Source: Bacteroidota bacterium | GTDB lineage: Bacteria; Bacteroidota; Bacteroidia; J057; JADKCL01 | Reading direction: 5' to 3' | DNA length: 64,000 bases | NCBI GenBank assembly: GCA_016718825.1 | Contig: JADKCL010000022.1 | Location: forward strand, 1 to 64,000 | In this document: positions 55,963 to 64,000 of the stretch, in pieces | Layout: each line of letters begins with the position of its first letter | Numbering within the stretch: the first letter of the stretch is position 1 | The notes under the pieces: generated by a model | Database searches by the model: none | What the model saw: the letters and a program-made list of their open reading frames with translations, nothing else | What the model was told of the DNA's origin: nothing | Position numbers and translations under genes: made by a program

Positions 55963-56217
55963 AGACGATTGGAAATGAATACGGAGGAATTAGAAATTAG
56001 AAATTAGAAATGGGGGTGCGGAGCAACGGCGAAGCAAATGAGAAGAGGGGTGCGAAGCACAAACAAACATTGCTCAAGGAACCTTTGTGGGCAACCGCGT
56101 CGGCAAGAGGGAAATTTCTCATCGGTTCAAGTGATCCTTCGTGAATGGCAACCCGAGACTTTCACTAATCACTTTTCACTTACAACTTACGATGAATTGA
56201 TTGGTTTTCGCTGTATG
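55963..56217. other. intergenic region with AATTAGAAATT repeats
   Basis: About 255 bp. It opens with three copies of ATTAGAA (55991-56010), the same kind of word that lines the gap at 28620-28710. No ORF of family-like quality. Confidence 0.5.
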
Positions 56218-56240
56218 CAAAAAGGCTCCCAATGGAGCCT
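56218..56240 (-). terminator. terminator of the exbB-exbD operon
   Basis: AGGCTCC (56223-56229) and GGAGCCT (56234-56240) pair; on the minus strand the stem is followed by TTTTTGC. It lies 26 bp beyond the ExbD stop. Confidence 0.7.
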
Positions 56241-56265
56241 CTTGCCTATAACATTCTTCAACAAC

Positions 56266-56661
56266 TTATTCTGCAGATGTCTGCAAGACCATTTTGACTT
56301 GCATGCGCATGCCGAGTTCCAGTACATCGACCATACTTTGCACGTCCAATGTGCGGTCAAGGCGCAGCACGATGGTCGGATCGGGAACCGTCTTCATCTG
56401 CTGACGGATGGCGGCCTCCAAGTTTTCAAAGGCGACCACATCCTTGCCGACGTGGTACACCTTTTCTGCCGTCACCGACACTGTGATCTGCTGCTTGTTG
56501 ACCGACTCAGTGTCACTCGCCTTGGGCAACATCAGCTTGATCACCTGCGGATTGGCCACGGTGGAAACGATGAGGAAAAACAACAGCAAGAAAAACATGA
56601 TGTCGTTCAACGCTCCCGTGCTCACCTCATGGTGAAATCGTGATTGCCGCTTAAGCTTCAT
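56266..56661 (-). CDS. ExbD/TolR-type biopolymer transport protein
   Basis: 131 residues from the ATG at 56661 (MKLKRQSRFHHEVSTGALNDIMFFLLLFFLIVSTVA). One membrane helix (about 20-37) with the conserved Asp in LNDIMFF that carries protons, then a periplasmic domain (IKLMLPKASDTE ... ITVSVTAEKVYHVG). Partner of the ExbB-like protein; its start overlaps the exbB end by 11 bp, so the two are translationally coupled. They should energise outer-membrane TonB receptors such as those at 17-22 kb, or a Tol-like system. Confidence 0.92.
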   Translation of the reverse strand: MKLKRQSRFHHEVSTGALNDIMFFLLLFFLIVSTVANPQVIKLMLPKASDTESVNKQQITVSVTAEKVYHVGKDVVAFENLEAAIRQQMKTVPDPTIVLRLDRTLDVQSMVDVLELGMRMQVKMVLQTSAE

Positions 56662-57358
56662 TTGCAGGCTGATGAAGTACATTCATAAATTCATACGACT
56701 CTGCTTCCACTGCAATCGCGAAGCGGTCTACCATGGCATTCAGGAGGTGCAGGCCTCCGTAGGCGATCATTCCGACGACCAAACCGGCACAGGAGGAGAT
56801 CATCTTTTCGTAGAGTCCGCCTGCAATGATGCCGATACTGATGTTGTCGGTCAAAGAGATCGAATAGAAGATCTTGATGATACCGAGAATGGTACCGATG
56901 AAGCCGAGCATCGGCGCGACACCGGAAATGATTCCTAGATAATTGATGCGCTGTGTGATGCGGCCGATCAAGACGTTGCCATAACTGCCCATGGCACCGT
57001 CAATTTCCGGGGCCGGTGTACCGAGTCGGTCCACGCCCGCACCCAGGATCTTCAGCAGAATAAAGTCACTGCCTTTACAGAGGCTTTTGGCAAGATCGAT
57101 ATTGCCACGACGCAAGGCATCGTACAGGGACAATACCTGACTCCGATCGACCTTCATCGACCGTTTGATGGCGATGTAACGCTCGACAATCAAATAAATC
57201 GAGACAAAAAACAGAATCATAATGGGGATCAGAACGATACCCCCCTTCAAAAAAACTTCCACGAGTGTAAGTTTTTCGGCATTCGCCCCTGAAACTGACT
57301 GGGTGACTGCCTGTGCAGCGGTTACTGCCGCGCCGGAATCCATCTGTAATCCTATCAT
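56651..57358 (-). CDS. ExbB/TolQ/MotA-type proton channel protein
   Basis: 235 residues with three membrane segments: about 40-62 (GGIVLIPIMILFFVSIYLIVERY), about 140-160 (YLGIISGVAPMLGFIGTILGIIKIF) and about 175-200 (ISIGIIAGGLYEKMISSCAGLVVGMIAYG). The VAPMLGFIGTILG motif is diagnostic of the MotA/TolQ/ExbB family. First gene of the exbBD pair; no tonB gene is adjacent. Which receptors it serves cannot be told here. Confidence 0.94.
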   Translation of the reverse strand: MIGLQMDSGAAVTAAQAVTQSVSGANAEKLTLVEVFLKGGIVLIPIMILFFVSIYLIVERYIAIKRSMKVDRSQVLSLYDALRRGNIDLAKSLCKGSDFILLKILGAGVDRLGTPAPEIDGAMGSYGNVLIGRITQRINYLGIISGVAPMLGFIGTILGIIKIFYSISLTDNISIGIIAGGLYEKMISSCAGLVVGMIAYGGLHLLNAMVDRFAIAVEAESYEFMNVLHQPANEA

Positions 57359-57620
57359 GCAAACAAATTTTGGGCTAAACTACGTCTAAGCCTCGTGCCG
57401 CTGTCTCACGCTATGCACACCCCAAAGCCAGGGCGACAACTTTTGTGAACACTTGAACGGAAACGAAACAAAGGGTAAAGTTCAGTACAAACGCTTTTGC
57501 AGTGTTTTTTGGGGGATATACGGCAGCGGTTGATGCAAGGTTCCGCCAATGGCCGAATCAATCTGAAAACAGCTCCCTGCACGAAGGTTTCCTTGCTCAA
57601 TCAAGGTTTATTCACGAAAA

Positions 57621-57980
57621 TCAATCATGCTCCCAAATCAGTTCTGTCTTGATTTCCCCGACCCAAACCGGGCAATTCCCGTCGCCCTGTCCGGTAAGTC
57701 CACCATCGGGGGCACATATATAATTACAGTTTTCATCGACAAGGTCGTTGAACTGATCACAGCAGGCACTTGCCAGGTAATAATAGGTTTTCCCGTCCAC
57801 CTCCCACCGCGTCACGGAGGTCGGCGTTGCAACAATGTCTTTCCCATCGACGGCTTTGATCTTTTCCTTGATGCAAGCCGGCGTGCCTTTGGGCAGATCC
57901 AATTTGTCACAGGCAACAAAAAGGCTAGCCATCAGCAGCAAAGCAGCAAAAAACGGGGGGCGAATTTTCCTTGTTTTCAT
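57621..57980 (-). CDS. lipoprotein with Cys-rich Gly/Asp motif (DUF6970-like)
   Basis: 119 residues: signal MKTRKIRPPFFAALLLMASLFVAC with lipobox FVAC, then a small globular domain with ACIKEKI, YYYLASACCDQFNDLVDENCNYICAPDGGLTGQGDGNCP and VWVGEIKTEL. I believe this matches DUF6970, but the name is from memory of the CAPDGG.TG.GDG.CP pattern. Single gene; periplasmic or surface lipoprotein of unknown role. Confidence 0.72.
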   Translation of the reverse strand: MKTRKIRPPFFAALLLMASLFVACDKLDLPKGTPACIKEKIKAVDGKDIVATPTSVTRWEVDGKTYYYLASACCDQFNDLVDENCNYICAPDGGLTGQGDGNCPVWVGEIKTELIWEHD

Positions 57981-58085
57981 ACAACGATTGATGCTTGAAA
58001 TCGAAAATCGGTTGGAATGTTTTTTTGAATTCGAACCAGATATCCAATACGATTCGTTAATCGGCTAATAAATAACCCATTATCT

Positions 58086-58892
58086 TCAATCCTGCATTTT
58101 CCCGACCAAGGCAAACATCATCGCGACCTTCCCTTCTGCCAACGTGCTAGGAATCCATTCGCCCGGCCTGACCTCCACCAAATTGGGAAATGCGTTGTAG
58201 GGGCTGAATGGATACTCCTGAAATTCAACAATTTGAATGCCGCGTTTGAGCAACGGTTGAATCGTTTCACCCAGACTATGGCTCCAGAAAAACTCCCGCA
58301 TGCCCGCATATTCATCCGAGCCGGCATAACTCGTCGTTGCGACCTCTTCAAAGGCTTCACCACTGTTGAAATAGGGATATTCGATGGCGTAGGTTTCCCA
58401 ATTGAGGCCGTACCAATGCGGGTGAAATTCGGCAATGCACAACCTGCCGCCCGGCTTGAGATAGCGGCATACCACATCGGCCCAACGGTTCAAATCCGGC
58501 AGCCAAATCAATGCGCCATAGCTCACAAAGACGATATCAAAGACTCCCGTGAGGTTTTCAGGGAGATCATAGACGGAGGATTCGATAAATGTAGCCTCCA
58601 AACCTGCTTGTTTTGCCAATTCGCGGGCTTTTGCAATCGCCGTGCTGCTGAAGTCCATCCCCGTGACAATGGCGCCGCGCCTTGCCCAAGAAAGTGTATC
58701 GAGACCAAAATGGCATTGCAAATGCAGCATCGTTTGCCCCGCGACATCACCCAAGGCATTCACTTCGGGCGACTTCAAGGCACAATTGCCTTCCAGAAAA
58801 CCAGGCACATCATAAAAGGTACTGGCAACGTGCCCTTTGACACGTGCATCCCAAAGCCTTTTGTTTTCTGCAATTTTCTCGAGATCGTTCAT
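58086..58892 (-). CDS. class I SAM-dependent methyltransferase
   Basis: 268 residues with SAM-binding motif I LHLQCHFGLDTLSWARRGA (GxDxLSWA form), TGMDFSSTAIAKARELAKQAG (motif II), FDIVFVSYGALIWLPDLNRW (motif III/IV) and LKPGGRLCIAEFHP (post-motif). Cytosolic, substrate unknown; this QCHFG subgroup is common but uncharacterised. The start codon is embedded in the palindrome CATTCGAATG (58890-58899). It is 28 bp downstream of the YD-like gene's end, in one operon. Confidence 0.92.
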   Translation of the reverse strand: MNDLEKIAENKRLWDARVKGHVASTFYDVPGFLEGNCALKSPEVNALGDVAGQTMLHLQCHFGLDTLSWARRGAIVTGMDFSSTAIAKARELAKQAGLEATFIESSVYDLPENLTGVFDIVFVSYGALIWLPDLNRWADVVCRYLKPGGRLCIAEFHPHWYGLNWETYAIEYPYFNSGEAFEEVATTSYAGSDEYAGMREFFWSHSLGETIQPLLKRGIQIVEFQEYPFSPYNAFPNLVEVRPGEWIPSTLAEGKVAMMFALVGKMQD

Positions 58893-58920
58893 TCGAATGC
58901 GCTGTTAAACAGGGGTTACC

Positions 58921-59829
58921 TTATGGTTTTGCAAATGTTTCGTAGGTGATGTTCAGGATTTCCTTGGGCAAACCAGCGGCATCGTAAGTCAAAATACAGC
59001 CGAGGCGACCCATCGTGTCGTAATTGCGGGACTCAAGCGGCTGATTGGGAACCAAGGCTTTACCCGTCATTTGCCCCTTTTCGTTGTAATAGAAATAATA
59101 GGTGCGCGGACTCGATTTCCCTGTTTCCGCTTGCTGGATCACCCTTCCCTTTTCATCCAGCTTGTTCTCATATTTCACCAATGCAACACCCTTGGGGCTG
59201 GTGATGTTCAACTCCTTTACCGTTCCATCGGGGAAATAGGTATAGCTCTCCGTTTGCCCGGAAACACCGTTTTCCAGCTTCGTAAGGCGCTTTTTTGCAT
59301 CAATCGTTGAGCGAATGGTCTTTCCGTTACCCACCGAGGTTTCCGTAGTCACCCAACTGCCGTCAGGGAGAATCTCAACGGTTGCAACAGGTTTTCCCGT
59401 TTTGTCGCTGATGGTCGCCTTGGTGGATTTCCCATTCGCATCCTTTTCCCAAACATAGTTGCGGATGATCTCGGAGCGGTCAGCGGCCACGAAATTGCGC
59501 TCCTGCAGGATTTGCCCTTCCGCAGAATACGTGTAAGTCGTTTGCAGGGTGAGTTCCCCGGTGATGTTCTGAAACCGTTTTGCATCGAGCAATTGTCCGG
59601 AAGCATTGTAGTCATAGGTTTCCACGACGACATCATAATCCTTGGGAAACCGCGCACCGGGAATGTAGCGGCTCAAAACAACGCGTTTGGTTCCAGCAGG
59701 AGGCGAATATTGGTCAAACCCGCGCTCGTAAAGCATCGGTTGTGGCTGCGTATAAAGCTGCGCCGACAAATGCTGTGACAAACTCAAAAACAAGAAAGCC
59801 AATAGTCCCAAGCCAATCTGTCTTTTCAT
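58921..59829 (-). CDS. secreted YD-repeat-like protein
   Basis: 302 residues. Signal peptide MKRQIGLGLLAFLFLSLSQHLSA. The mature part is made of short beta-hairpin repeats of the YD/RHS type: YDYNASGQLLDAKRF, YTYSAEGQILQERNF, YVWEKDANGKSTKA, YTYFPDGTVKEL, YFYYNEKGQMTGKAL, YDTMGRLGCIL. No RHS core or toxin domain and no sorting domain. Likely periplasmic, function unknown. Immediately upstream of the methyltransferase gene. Confidence 0.75.
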   Translation of the reverse strand: MKRQIGLGLLAFLFLSLSQHLSAQLYTQPQPMLYERGFDQYSPPAGTKRVVLSRYIPGARFPKDYDVVVETYDYNASGQLLDAKRFQNITGELTLQTTYTYSAEGQILQERNFVAADRSEIIRNYVWEKDANGKSTKATISDKTGKPVATVEILPDGSWVTTETSVGNGKTIRSTIDAKKRLTKLENGVSGQTESYTYFPDGTVKELNITSPKGVALVKYENKLDEKGRVIQQAETGKSSPRTYYFYYNEKGQMTGKALVPNQPLESRNYDTMGRLGCILTYDAAGLPKEILNITYETFAKP

Positions 59830-60118
59830 TTCGATTCTTGAAAAATGCGTTCAATGCAAATATGCAGCGATTAGGCAAAACTTTGCAACGGAATCCGCAA
59901 GTTGCACAGACCAAAAAACCGGCCGCACGACATTCTTTCATCCACCCGATCGCATATCCAACGTTTCACAGGCGTCTTCGAATGAAAAGAAACCTCCGAT
60001 CAGATTCATTATTCCCAATCTCAACTTATCTTTCGGGCAGAAAACAGGTTGAATCATCGCACCGCATCACGTCCCATATCACCGTGCCATCATTTCCGAG
60101 GAGGAAATTGCCGAAGTC

Positions 60119-61222
60119 GTGGCCACCCTGCGCTCAGGTTGGCTCACCACAGGCCCGCGTACCCAATTGTTTGAGCGCCGATTCTCCGAATTGAAATCCG
60201 GGAAGCCCACTGTTGCCGTCCAGAGCTGCACCGCCGGCCTGTTTCTCGCTGTACGCAGCTTGGATTTGCAGCCCGGCGACGAGGTCATCACCACACCGAT
60301 GAGTTTCGTTGCAACGGCAAATGTCATCCTTCAAAACGGAGGCAAGGTCGTCTTTGCGGACATTGACCGTGCGTCGATGAACATTGATCCCGAACGCATT
60401 GCAGAGAAAATAACCCCACGCACACGCGCGATCCTGCCGGTGCACGTCGGCGGTAACCCCTGCGAAATGGACCGGATCATGGCACTTGCGGATCAACACG
60501 GGCTCGAAGTCATCGAGGATTGCGCCCACAGCATTGAATCCGAATTCCAGGGACAACCGTTGGGCACCTTCGGCTACGCCGCTTCGTTTTCTTTTTATCC
60601 CACCAAAAACATCACCACCGGAGAGGGTGGCATGCTTGTTTGCCGTGACGAATCAGTTGCCCGCAAACTGAGACTACTCAGTTCCCACGGCATCGCCAAA
60701 TCGACTTGGCAACGCATGGAACTGGAACACAACCCCTTGTATGACGTGTTATTGCCGGGATTCAAATACAATATGTCTGACCTGCAGGCGGCATTGGGAC
60801 TTCCGCAGCTCGACAAATTGGAGGTGATGTACAGGCGTCGTTGCGAAATCAGGAAGGCCTTTGACCAAGCCTTTGCCGGGGTTGAGGGTGTGCAGGTGGT
60901 CTCTTTGAATCCGCGGGGGAAGGCTGCCTTGCACCTTTACCTCATCTTGCTCGACCAAAACAAACCGCATTTGCAACGTCAGACCTTCATTGCAACGGCA
61001 CGACAGCTCGGCGTCGAATTGTCCGTGAATTACACGCCGATCCATCTTTTCACCTACTATCGGGAAACTTTTGGCTACACAGAGGGAGACTTTCCCGTTG
61101 CCGAGGAATGCGGCGCAAGTGTGGTGAGCCTGCCGTTTTACCCGGCCATGACGGATGCCGACGTGGAACATGTGATTTCCGTTTTGACTTCCATTGCCAA
61201 GCAAAGCCAACAGGAAACCTGA
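60119..61222 (+). CDS. DegT/DnrJ/EryC1/StrS-family aminotransferase
   Basis: 367 residues from the GTG at 60119, the first standard start. The frame is open from 60053 and its upstream part (PHHVPYHRAII, EEEIAEVVATLRSGWLTTGP) is clearly family-like, so translation probably begins earlier at a non-standard codon. PLP sites: GDEVITTPMSFVATANVI, VHVGGNPCEMD, VIEDCAHSIE, SFYPTKNITTGEGGML with the catalytic Lys in PTKN. Transfers amino groups to keto-sugars for surface glycans or antibiotics. A TATCTTTC (60027-60034) is a likely -7 element. Confidence 0.9.
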   Translation: MATLRSGWLTTGPRTQLFERRFSELKSGKPTVAVQSCTAGLFLAVRSLDLQPGDEVITTPMSFVATANVILQNGGKVVFADIDRASMNIDPERIAEKITPRTRAILPVHVGGNPCEMDRIMALADQHGLEVIEDCAHSIESEFQGQPLGTFGYAASFSFYPTKNITTGEGGMLVCRDESVARKLRLLSSHGIAKSTWQRMELEHNPLYDVLLPGFKYNMSDLQAALGLPQLDKLEVMYRRRCEIRKAFDQAFAGVEGVQVVSLNPRGKAALHLYLILLDQNKPHLQRQTFIATARQLGVELSVNYTPIHLFTYYRETFGYTEGDFPVAEECGASVVSLPFYPAMTDADVEHVISVLTSIAKQSQQET

Positions 61223-61242
61223 GATTCAATTTCGGTTTCCAA

Positions 61243-62913
61243 CTATTCCAAAACAGCAATGAATTCGATCGCATCGACTTCCAAACCGGGAAACCAGCCT
61301 GTTCCAATTGGCATTTTGCCGCCTTGCGAGTAGGCAAGCCGATAGCCATTTGCCAACACCGCATTTCTCAGGCTCCCCTCCTCGTCATCCAAACCAAAGA
61401 CGATGTCAGGTGCTACGATTCCGCATTTCGCCTGAATATTGGGCAAATCCTCGAAAAAATAAACCAAATCCATGTTGAGACCGCCTACAAAGTTTCCCCG
61501 GTCGCGCGTGACTACACAGTCAGTGAAGTCTGCCGTGCAAAGTCCCACCAAATCGATGAATCGGAACTGCCCATAGTTCATCATGGCCAAATTATAAGCC
61601 ATCATTCCGGCTTGTTGACTCAGCACTGTAACGGGTTTCCCCTTTTCCCTCCATAAGGATTCCACTTCTCTTCGTAAGGCCCAAAACGGATACACATCCC
61701 TCAAATGAATGCGGTTGTACCGCTCCGAAAAATGTATGCCAAACTGTTCCAGCTTTTCTGCCACCTCCTCCCTGACAGGATCACCCATCACCGGTGAATA
61801 GCCGGTGTTGTATCCCGTTGCCATGACCATCATGCCATAGATTGACAATGCGATCCAGGGCAAAATCAACGCGGAAACCCATTTTGAAAATAGAGTTTCC
61901 AACTCCACAAACGTCAAAAGCAACAAAAACGGGATGTAGGGAACAAGAAACCTGCCGTTTTCCATCCAATCGCCGCCTGAAACGATGACAAAGCCGAGCC
62001 CGGCGGAAACAATCGCAAGCAATAAAAATTCAACGGCAGTCGATTTCCTTCGAATGGCATTCCAAAATGCGACACCTGCACCGGCCCAGAGTATCCAAAG
62101 TTCGGGATGTACGCGTGTGGTATGCCAGACATAACGCAGTCCATTCAGCGATTTTGCCACGCCAAATCCACCGGATTTTGCGATCACTGTTTGCGGCAAC
62201 CAAAATCCCGAATGCCAGATTCTCCAAACAATCACGGCGCCACCGATGACAGCGAATGCAATAGAAACCCAAATAACCATTCGGGTTTCCAACGTAAAAA
62301 GACGTCCTCCTCCAGGTTTTCCCCGCTGAACAAGAACACCATAAATCCAGGTTGCGGCCAATGCAGCAACTGCCACCATCAGGCCTTCAGGTCGCACGGT
62401 GACCACCAAAACAACCCCCAGCAACATCTCCCAGGGTCTGCGACCCGCCGAAAACGTTGCAAAGCCGTTGGCAAAAACAAGCCAGGCCACAGCGGCAAGC
62501 ACACTGTCAAGCCCTCCCATCGCCCAATAGCAATATACGGATTGCAGGCCGGCAAGAATTCCAAGCAGCAGCAGGTTACGCACCCCCATTTTGCGGGCAA
62601 GGCGCAGCAAAAGGAATATCCCCAATACCCCGGAAAAAAGGATGAACCCAAAATTGAGATCCGGCAGGTATATGCCTGTGATCCGATTCAATGTGCCCAA
62701 GACGATCACCTGCAGGAGCGAGGAGCTCTGCTCCAGTGCATCCCCATTGTAATTCAGGATTTGCCCGGATGTTGCGAAGGTGTTTGCGGGCCAAAGGGTT
62801 TTGTACACATCGTCACGCCCGGTTGGGCCCAACAATACAAATCCTGCAATCAGCAACAACAATGAACCGGTCATTGCAGAAAGCCAGAGATTTGATTTCA
62901 GCGGAATACCCAT
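61243..62913 (-). CDS. membrane protein resembling GT-C glycosyltransferases (AftB-like)
   Basis: 556 residues with about ten membrane segments in the first 400 residues. GPTGRDDVYKTLWPAN near the N-terminus and SGGDWMENGRFLVPYIPF (mid-protein) resemble GT-C enzymes of the arabinosyl-/mannosyltransferase type, and GLDSVLAAVAWLVF fits a donor-site loop. The soluble C-terminal part has no obvious family. It likely adds sugars from a lipid-linked donor at the inner membrane, but this is tentative. Convergent with the DegT-family gene (20 bp gap), which could relate through surface-glycan synthesis. Confidence 0.65.
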   Translation of the reverse strand: MGIPLKSNLWLSAMTGSLLLLIAGFVLLGPTGRDDVYKTLWPANTFATSGQILNYNGDALEQSSSLLQVIVLGTLNRITGIYLPDLNFGFILFSGVLGIFLLLRLARKMGVRNLLLLGILAGLQSVYCYWAMGGLDSVLAAVAWLVFANGFATFSAGRRPWEMLLGVVLVVTVRPEGLMVAVAALAATWIYGVLVQRGKPGGGRLFTLETRMVIWVSIAFAVIGGAVIVWRIWHSGFWLPQTVIAKSGGFGVAKSLNGLRYVWHTTRVHPELWILWAGAGVAFWNAIRRKSTAVEFLLLAIVSAGLGFVIVSGGDWMENGRFLVPYIPFLLLLTFVELETLFSKWVSALILPWIALSIYGMMVMATGYNTGYSPVMGDPVREEVAEKLEQFGIHFSERYNRIHLRDVYPFWALRREVESLWREKGKPVTVLSQQAGMMAYNLAMMNYGQFRFIDLVGLCTADFTDCVVTRDRGNFVGGLNMDLVYFFEDLPNIQAKCGIVAPDIVFGLDDEEGSLRNAVLANGYRLAYSQGGKMPIGTGWFPGLEVDAIEFIAVLE

Positions 62914-63054
62914 TTCAAAGCAAGAACGGCATTTCCATTGAATTTGCGACCACGCCGTGGCATTAGCAAGGCGTCATTGCGAGCAATTGACGTTCGTTTT
63001 GTCCAACAAAGCCCGGAATTGGGAAAACGTGGAGCCCCGGCAGGTGTCCAACTT

Positions 63055-63936
63055 TCAGGAAAGCAGTTGCTTCAGCGCGTTTCCGATTTCAGGATACTTC
63101 CATTGGAAGCCATTTGCCTTGAGCACTTTGGGCTCGACGAAGGCACCTCCCCACAAAACCACGGACATCTCGCCAAAAACCAGCTCCAATACCCACTTTG
63201 GCAATCGAAAGAAACTCGGACGGCCCATCGCTTTTCCCAGCGCCTTCGCAAACTCCTGCTGCCGGATTGCATTGGGCGCCACCATGTTGACGGGGCCGTT
63301 GATTTGGTCATTGGCAGCAATGAAGCGAATTCCGGCAACCAAATCGTCCAAATGAATCCATGGGAAACCTTGTTTGCCGCTTCCGACCGGACCACCAATG
63401 AACAGCTTGTAGGGAGTCAGCATTTTGGCCAAGGGACCGTCTTCCTTGTCCAGCACCACGGAAATACGCATGATTACCGTTCGTGCGGATGTACCGGCAG
63501 TAGCGGCCTCCCACTGCTGACAGATCGAAGACATGAAGCTTGTCCCGGCGGGAGAAGACTCCGTCACAGGCGTTTCCAGAAAGTCACCGTAGTAGTTGAA
63601 TCCCGAGGCAGAGATAAATACCTGCCCTGGTTTGGAGTTCTTTTTCAGGTAGTTTGCACAGGCCGTTGTAGCCTCCACACGGCTGGAAACCAACAGCTTT
63701 TTGTAGGCTTCATTCCAGCGTTTGCCGATGCTTGCCCCTGCCAGATTGACGACCACATCCACCACCGGCACCGAATCAGGGACAGCTTTCCCATCCCATT
63801 GATGGTGAACAAGTCCCTTTTTCGAGGATTTTCCGACTCCCCGTCCAAGGTTGTGGACTTCATGACCATCCGCCAAAAGGCTTGCAATCAATCGGCCGCC
63901 AACAAGCCCGGTACCACCGGTGATGAGATATTTCAT
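63055..63936 (-). CDS. TIGR01777 family NAD(P)-dependent epimerase/oxidoreductase
   Basis: 293 residues. Starts MKYLITGGTGLVGGRLIASLL with the Rossmann GGTGLVGG motif. Then come VVDVVVNLAGASIGKRWNEAYKKLL, VFISASGFNYYGD, IMRISVVLDKEDGPLAKM, WIHLDDLVAGI and GPVNMVAPNA, matching the SDR-like TIGR01777 proteins (YfcH type). The substrate is unknown. The gene begins 64 bp before the window end, so an upstream partner is out of view. 141 bp separates it from the GT-C-like gene. Confidence 0.9.
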   Translation of the reverse strand: MKYLITGGTGLVGGRLIASLLADGHEVHNLGRGVGKSSKKGLVHHQWDGKAVPDSVPVVDVVVNLAGASIGKRWNEAYKKLLVSSRVEATTACANYLKKNSKPGQVFISASGFNYYGDFLETPVTESSPAGTSFMSSICQQWEAATAGTSARTVIMRISVVLDKEDGPLAKMLTPYKLFIGGPVGSGKQGFPWIHLDDLVAGIRFIAANDQINGPVNMVAPNAIRQQEFAKALGKAMGRPSFFRLPKWVLELVFGEMSVVLWGGAFVEPKVLKANGFQWKYPEIGNALKQLLS

Positions 63937-64000
63937 TGATCTTCCAATTCAAATTCCAAATCCGGTCAAACCGCCTGCGCTGGATTGCCGAATACTTTTT

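Noticed and set aside
58490..58510. tRNA-like GGTTCAAATCC in the methyltransferase gene
   Set aside because: No cloverleaf arms around it; it lies within a clear coding sequence.

Overview
The window looks like chromosomal DNA from a member of the Bacteroidota, probably a Saprospiria- or Chitinophagia-like heterotroph. Three things point there. Twelve loci end in a type IX secretion (T9SS) C-terminal sorting domain of the 'PNP...G.Y.....' kind. Several starts are preceded by the Bacteroidota -7 promoter element TAnnTTTG. Lineage-typical families are present: TonB receptors with a carboxypeptidase-regulatory-like N-terminus, DUF5777 barrels, SprB and HYR repeats. I see no rRNA, tRNA, CRISPR array, insertion sequence or prophage. 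All functional calls come from reading motifs; no database search was run.

Layout. 1-3.5 kb: an unknown gene, an HD-phosphohydrolase/P-loop kinase fusion and a conserved helical protein. 3.7-6 kb: a T9SS cargo with dockerin-like and cohesin-like segments. 6-12.2 kb: a tight minus-strand cluster (lipoprotein, DUF2007 protein, recG, secreted M1 aminopeptidase, acyltransferase). 12.3-16 kb: a secreted beta-rich protein and two tandem, multiply frameshifted T9SS paralogues. 16.2-22 kb: an unknown gene and two tandem TonB-dependent receptors. 22-27.2 kb: three small T9SS paralogues, a peroxiredoxin, a Rieske protein and a CaiB-type CoA-transferase, with a 1,076-bp-offset tandem duplication that carries a Rieske gene fragment. 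27.3-30 kb: two unknown genes, a DUF5777 barrel and a cytochrome-like lipoprotein. 30.2-32.6 kb: a plus-strand operon of fructose-bisphosphatase, PspA/IM30 and a small protein resembling the PspA tail. 32.7-36.6 kb: two tandem ~630-residue T9SS cargos. 36.7-38.1 kb: a 2-oxoacid dehydrogenase E2 gene broken at one homopolymer. 38.3-54.1 kb: three giant or large HYR/SprB surface proteins in tandem (A, B, C), each followed by its own terminator. 54.7-64 kb: CinA, ExbB/ExbD, a lipoprotein, a methyltransferase, a secreted YD-repeat-like protein, a DegT-family aminotransferase, a GT-C-like membrane protein and a TIGR01777-type epimerase.

Two themes stand out. First, almost every exported family occurs as tandem paralogues (five separate sets), so local duplication shapes the surface proteome here. 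Proteins A, B, C and the cargo at 3.7 kb share an N-terminal domain; A-C also share a Cys/His-rich CH..PG/HGDxLGxC module and a CxxC pair inside the sorting domain. Second, frameshifts cluster in tandem or repetitive genes and at homopolymers (13.4-16 kb, 37.3 kb, 44.3-45 kb, 46.4-46.9 kb). The residues stay family-like on both sides of each break, so consensus errors are at least as likely as true pseudogenes.

The clearest unusual items are the mosaic duplication with its Rieske remnant, the stand-alone PspA-tail protein, the Gly/Ser/His/Asp-rich linker in protein A, and the 243-bp HYR array in protein B.
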